Shown: one piece after another, positions 5,407 to 7,825 of the stretch
Position numbering within the stretch: position 1 is the stretch's first letter
Layout of the letters: each line of letters starts with the position of its first letter
NCBI GenBank assembly: GCA_018815265.1
Contig: JAHIYG010000118.1
Location: 1 to 7,825, forward strand
Source: Candidatus Altarchaeota archaeon
GTDB lineage: Archaea > Altiarchaeota > Altiarchaeia > IMC4 > SCGC-AAA252-I15
DNA: 7,825 bases
Reading direction: 5' to 3'
The notes under the pieces: generated by a model
Databases searched by the model: none
What the model was told of the DNA's origin: nothing
What the model saw: the letters and a program-made list of their open reading frames with translations, nothing else
Program-made: the position numbers and the translations under genes

Positions 5407-6307
5407 TTCTCATAGCATTTTGTAGTTGTGTTAGGTCTTTGACTAGTTCCTGTGGGAATCCAGCAGATTTGGCTTCTTCTGTGAAGATTATGGGTTGTGT
5501 TGCCACCCAGTTTATGGCGTTTGCCATTCCTTGGACTACTGCTTTTGGGTTTAGTTTTGCTGTTTCTGCGGGGTCTAATCGGTTGGTGTGGCTTGCTCCT
5601 CTGGTGCACATATCTACTTCTGGTCCGGTGTAGGCGTATATTGACCCGTCTGGTTCCCTCCTTATTTTGGCGTCTTTTGTTGTACTTCCTACTCTGACTT
5701 CCAGTTTTTCTCGGTCACCGGATTTTTTCACTTCCATAGTGAATGTTTTTACTGTCTTTCCACTTCTTACTCCTCCTGACCATTCGTCTTTACCGCTCAT
5801 CCCAAAATCTTCCACTTTGACTTCGTCGTCTCTTTCATTAAAACTGTAGAAGCCAAGAATCTTTAATGCAGTCATAGCTTCGGTGTTTGTTGTTTTAGCA
5901 TCTAAGTTTGCGACGTGTCTGTGTCCTGAAGCCATGTATACGCATTTTACTTCTCCGTCAGTTCCGCGTTTGCCGAATTGCCATGAGCCCGGGTGTTCCA
6001 GGTCCAAACCATCTTGTGTGTAGTCTACTGGTACGGTTGTTCTTTCTTTGATTTTTCCGTTTCTGTCTAATTGGACTGTTGCTACTGGTATTCCTTCGCT
6101 CATGAATTTGGCGATTGCGGGGGTCATGTTTTTGCTGCCCAATGAATTTATAACTTTTGTTGTAGTTGGGTTGGTTAGTACTGCGTTCATTAGTCTGTCG
6201 AATTCTGTTGTGACTTGTCCGGTCGCCCTTTTTTGCAGTGCATCCAATGCGTTGTCAAGTTGTGTCGTGTCAGGTCGCTGTGTTCCAGGTTGTGCTTGTG
6301 TGCTCAT
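5399..6307 (-). CDS. Unrecognised 302-aa soluble protein
   Basis: I do not recognise the family. The start is well fixed: ATG at 6307 is preceded by AGGAGG (6320-6315) with a 7-nt spacer, the best Shine-Dalgarno in the window, and overlaps the stop of a 33-codon gene by ATGA. There is no signal peptide or membrane helix. Residues 1-70 are Thr/Gln/Asp-rich and mostly helical in character, the middle (about 75-230) looks beta-rich with many charged residues, and 245-300 is helical again. The only two cysteines sit in similar settings: C122-VYMASGH129 and C234-TRGASH240. That raises the possibility of metal binding or a duplicated motif. It ends in TAA inside an inverted repeat that also carries the 5S promoter. 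Codon use looks like the neighbours. A conserved lineage-specific protein and a virus- or plasmid-derived gene are both possible. Confidence 0.85.
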   Translation of the reverse strand: MSTQAQPGTQRPDTTQLDNALDALQKRATGQVTTEFDRLMNAVLTNPTTTKVINSLGSKNMTPAIAKFMSEGIPVATVQLDRNGKIKERTTVPVDYTQDGLDLEHPGSWQFGKRGTDGEVKCVYMASGHRHVANLDAKTTNTEAMTALKILGFYSFNERDDEVKVEDFGMSGKDEWSGGVRSGKTVKTFTMEVKKSGDREKLEVRVGSTTKDAKIRREPDGSIYAYTGPEVDMCTRGASHTNRLDPAETAKLNPKAVVQGMANAINWVATQPIIFTEEAKSAGFPQELVKDLTQLQNAMRTV

Positions 6308-6405
6308 GGTAGTTCCTCCTTTTGTATTCTTGTAATTAGGTTGTCTATCGCAGTAGTCAGTGGTTTGAATATTTCTTGTCCTGTTTTCTTGGGTGAGTCT
6401 TCCAT
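6304..6405 (-). CDS. 33-codon small protein translationally coupled to the 302-aa gene
   Basis: ATG at 6405 opens 33 codons (MEDSPKKTGQEIFK... ending QKEELP) and stops at TGA 6306-6304, which overlaps the ATG of the 302-aa gene as ATGA. The SD of the larger gene lies inside its last codons. A TATA-like TTTTTATT (- strand, 6436-6429) is centred about 27 bp before this ATG, so it would be the first, leaderless cistron of the transcript. The centre of the peptide (about IFKPLTTAIDNLITRIQKEEL) could form an amphipathic helix. It may be a real microprotein partner of the 302-aa protein or a leader ORF that sets its translation. The upstream overlap, promoter spacing and fit of start and stop argue against chance, but protein-level conservation is unknown. 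Confidence 0.6.
   Translation of the reverse strand: MEDSPKKTGQEIFKPLTTAIDNLITRIQKEELP
6315..6320 (-). promoter_or_regulatory. Strong Shine-Dalgarno AGGAGG of the 302-aa gene
   Basis: The - strand reads AGGAGG, then 7 nt, then ATG at 6307. It fixes the start of the 302-aa protein. It contrasts with the nearby genes that appear leaderless and lack an SD. Confidence 0.85.
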
Positions 6406-6428
6406 ATTAAAGAATGGTGAATGATATG

Positions 6429-6436
6429 AATAAAAA
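6429..6436 (-). promoter_or_regulatory. TATA-like box for the 33-aa/302-aa unit
   Basis: TTTTTATT on the - strand is centred about 27.5 bp upstream of the ATG at 6405, the spacing expected when transcription starts at or next to the start codon. It lies in the 41-bp gap after the RHH gene stop, so the pair can be transcribed independently of that gene. The T5 run could also help end RHH transcripts. Confidence 0.5.
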
Positions 6437-6446
6437 CCTTATTTTT

Positions 6447-6668
6447 CTAGATTTTTTTGGTGAGTTTCTCGATTTTATCCTCAAGTGCCTTCACCCTGTC
6501 TGTTAGGTCTGGTTCCTGGGGTTTTTCGTAGTCTCTTATTTTTTTCTCTACTGCATCCCTTACGAAGTCTCCTGGTTCCGGGTAGTTTATGTCTTTTTCG
6601 ACGATTCTCCGGATTTTCAGGTAGAGTCTTTTTGGTATGGCTACGGTTGCCACGTTTTTGTCGTCCAT
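6447..6668 (-). CDS. Small ribbon-helix-helix (CopG/Arc-type) protein with C-terminal coiled coil
   Basis: A 73-aa protein from ATG at 6668. Residues 5-14 (NVATVAIPKR) fit the DNA-contacting beta strand, followed by helix 1 (LYLKIRRIVEK) and helix 2 (GDFVRDAVEKKIRDYE). This is the usual RHH pattern, with the FVRDAV signature. The tail LTDRVKALEDKIEKLTKKI has hydrophobic residues at spacing 4-3-4-3-4 (L, V, L, I, L, I), a regular short coiled coil that may add oligomerisation. RHH proteins bind DNA as dimers and often repress their own promoter; no toxin gene is adjacent. An upstream ATG at 6722 would add 18 residues foreign to the family and lie beyond the TATA box, so it was rejected. The gene is divergent from the pantothenate-pathway ligase with only 33 bp between start codons. 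Targets are unknown. Stop is TAG. Confidence 0.8.
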   Translation of the reverse strand: MDDKNVATVAIPKRLYLKIRRIVEKDINYPEPGDFVRDAVEKKIRDYEKPQEPDLTDRVKALEDKIEKLTKKI

Positions 6669-6701
6669 AAGTATATTATCTGGTTTACCATGTTTTAAAC
6701 T
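6669..6701. promoter_or_regulatory. Interlocked divergent leaderless promoters with a centred inverted repeat
   Basis: Only 33 bp separate the two divergent start codons. TATATTAT (6672-6679) is centred 26.5 bp before the + strand GTG at 6702. TTTAAA (6694-6699) is centred 28.5 bp before the - strand ATG at 6668. Each TATA box therefore sits beside the start codon of the opposite gene. Between them TGGTTTACCA (6681-6690) has arms TGGT/ACCA centred at 6685.5, the midpoint of the gap, and is a candidate operator for the RHH protein. Spacings are seen; regulation is inferred. Confidence 0.6.
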
Positions 6702-7445
6702 GTGGAAATACCAGCATCCCACCCCCGAAAGGCGTCTCTTGACCTACGCCACAGGCTCACAGAAGGCTTTGCAAAGGGTTTCGTGGCTTCTGCTGGCTTG
6801 ATTGCGCACGGGCGGGGGGAAGCATTTGATTACTTGCTTGGAGAGCGAACCTGCGTGCACGCAGATAAGGCTCAGGAGACTGCTTCTGCATTGCTTTTGT
6901 TGGCTGAAAACCCTGTTTTATCGGTTAACGGCAATGTTTGCGCTCTATGTCCGGGTGAGGTTGTTTCCCTGGCTAAGGTGGTTTCAGCTAAGGTGGAGAT
7001 TAATCTATTCTACCGTAGTGTGGAACGCATTAAGCTGATTAGGGATGTTTTATTGGGATATGGCGCTGATGAGGTTTATGGGGTGGGTGTGGGTGAAAAG
7101 ACCATTCCAGGACTTGATTCTGAGCGTGGCAGAGCTGACGTTGCCCAAGTTGAGGCTGATGTTGTGTTGGTTATGCTGGAGGACGGCGACCGGGCTGAAG
7201 CCTTGAAGAGTATGGGTAAGAAGGTTGTTGCAGTGGACTTAAACCCATTATCTCGCACAGCCCAGATGGCGGACATATCAATAGTTGACAATGTTGTGAG
7301 GGCGCTGCCGAACATGATAGAATATGCAAAAAAGCTGAAGAATAAACCAGATGATGAACTAAAATCATTGGTGGATGGATTCGACAACAGATTAAATCTT
7401 GCTGAAATGGAGAAACTAATCCGTGTTGGCTCAGATACTGTGTAG
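6702..7445 (+). CDS. 4-phosphopantoate--beta-alanine ligase (archaeal phosphopantothenate synthetase)
   Basis: This 247-aa protein is of normal family length. It joins 4-phosphopantoate and beta-alanine using ATP to give 4'-phosphopantothenate, the archaeal route to coenzyme A that follows pantoate kinase. Family signatures run the whole length: IPASHPRKASL at the N-terminus, GLIAHGRGEAFDYLLGE (about 32-48), LLLAENPVLSVNGN and EINLFYRSVER. VMLEDGDRAEAL, DLNPLSRTAQMADISIVDN and RALPNM follow. It starts with GTG at 6702. An in-frame TAA at 6696-6698, two codons upstream, excludes a longer start, and a TATA box at -27 with no SD indicates a leaderless transcript. It is divergent from a small RHH gene and convergent with diphthine synthase, with 9 bp between stops. 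Its promoter interlocks with that of the RHH gene, which makes the latter a candidate regulator; this is inference. Stop is TAG. Confidence 0.93.
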   Translation: MEIPASHPRKASLDLRHRLTEGFAKGFVASAGLIAHGRGEAFDYLLGERTCVHADKAQETASALLLLAENPVLSVNGNVCALCPGEVVSLAKVVSAKVEINLFYRSVERIKLIRDVLLGYGADEVYGVGVGEKTIPGLDSERGRADVAQVEADVVLVMLEDGDRAEALKSMGKKVVAVDLNPLSRTAQMADISIVDNVVRALPNMIEYAKKLKNKPDDELKSLVDGFDNRLNLAEMEKLIRVGSDTV

Positions 7446-7454
7446 TTTCAGCAT

Positions 7455-7825
7455 TTACTCCTCCATCTCATGGAGTTTACCAGGTACTATGAGTGCATGA
7501 GGCGGTTCTCCGAAGACGTAGTTACTTATTTTTTTCAAACTCCCATACGCTATTACTGCATCTTCTGAGCCTAGGCGTGCCACCCCCACAATCTGGGTGT
7601 CTTCCCGTATCTGGTTTTGCATCCTCTCATACTCCATCTTCAGAAGAAGCTGTGTGCCTTCGCCGACTGTCATGTATCTTTTCTCGTCTGCTTTTACATC
7701 CAAGAGACACAGTGTATGCAGGCCCCTCATGTGGTTTTCTTTCACGACGTCATAGGGGCTTTTCGGGAAGTAACTGCCTTCAGGATACGCTATTGTCGTT
7801 GTTCTTCCGAACTTGTATATCTGCA
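7455..7825 (-). CDS. dphB: Diphthine synthase C-terminal part (N-terminus outside window)
   Basis: The frame runs open to the right edge, so only the last 123 residues are visible; the GTG at 7745 is internal. The visible sequence begins QIYKFGRTTTIAYPEGSYFP and continues KSPYDVVKENHMRGLHTLCLLD, then MTVGEGTQLLLKME. VGVARLGSEDAVIAYGS follows, and it ends FGEPPHALIVPGKLHEMEE. These are hallmark segments of the C-terminal half of the diphthine synthase (Dph5/DphB) family. The enzyme is a SAM-dependent methyltransferase that methylates the modified histidine of elongation factor 2 in diphthamide synthesis. The C-terminus ends where homologues typically end, so the TAA at 7455-7457 is a genuine terminator. 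It is convergent with the pantothenate-pathway ligase. Confidence 0.95.
   Translation of the reverse strand, partial: QIYKFGRTTTIAYPEGSYFPKSPYDVVKENHMRGLHTLCLLDVKADEKRYMTVGEGTQLLLKMEYERMQNQIREDTQIVGVARLGSEDAVIAYGSLKKISNYVFGEPPHALIVPGKLHEMEE

Noticed and set aside
6215..6424. + strand reading frames opposite the 302-aa gene and the 33-codon gene
   Set aside because: No promoter, SD or recognisable protein features; they mirror the real - strand genes.
6669..6722. Longer start (ATG at 6722) for the RHH protein
   Set aside because: The extra 18 residues are unlike RHH N-termini, overlap the divergent gene's coding start, and would place the well-spaced TATA box inside the coding region.
1..7825. 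CRISPR arrays, transposases or integrase genes
   Set aside because: No regularly spaced repeats beyond the single 45-bp pair, and no reading frame resembles a transposase or integrase.

Overview
The window is archaeal chromosomal DNA. The marker genes are archaeal or archaeal-type: multiprotein bridging factor 1 with an N-terminal zinc ribbon, archaeal-type Elp3, 4-phosphopantoate--beta-alanine ligase (the archaeal CoA-pathway ligase) and diphthine synthase. Several starts carry a TATA-like box centred about 27 bp upstream with no leader, as expected of leaderless archaeal transcripts. The Cys-rich, Thr-rich membrane-anchored surface protein at the left edge resembles those of uncultured (for example DPANN-type) archaea, but the lineage cannot be fixed from this window.

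Layout. Left part, + strand: the C-terminal part of a surface protein (3-1331), then a two-gene unit of MBF1 (1410-1889) and an M50 / site-2-type intramembrane metalloprotease (1886-3379), translationally coupled by an ATGA overlap. Middle, - strand: elp3 (3363-5009), whose 3' end overlaps the protease gene by 17 bp. It is split in frame by one TAA codon at 4584-4586 exactly where the family has a conserved Glu. Upstream of elp3, a non-coding stretch (5010-5398) holds an unannotated 5S rRNA gene on the - strand (about 5244-5360). The 3' end and flank of that gene are repeated 102 bp away, and the DNA between the repeats forms two hairpins.

Right part: an unrecognised 302-aa protein (- strand, 5399-6307) preceded by an overlapping 33-codon gene (6304-6405). 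Next come a small ribbon-helix-helix/coiled-coil protein (- strand, 6447-6668) and, divergent from it, the pantothenate-pathway ligase (+, 6702-7445). The two divergent promoters interlock within 33 bp around a small centred inverted repeat. The window ends with the C-terminal part of diphthine synthase (-, 7455-7825), convergent with the ligase.

The recognised genes are mostly information-processing and cofactor housekeeping (tRNA wobble modification, EF-2 diphthamide, 5S rRNA, CoA synthesis, basal transcription coactivator). The accessory or novel content is the 33-aa/302-aa pair, the 5S-end duplication, the interrupted elp3 and the RHH gene with its shared control region. No CRISPR array, transposase or tRNA was seen.
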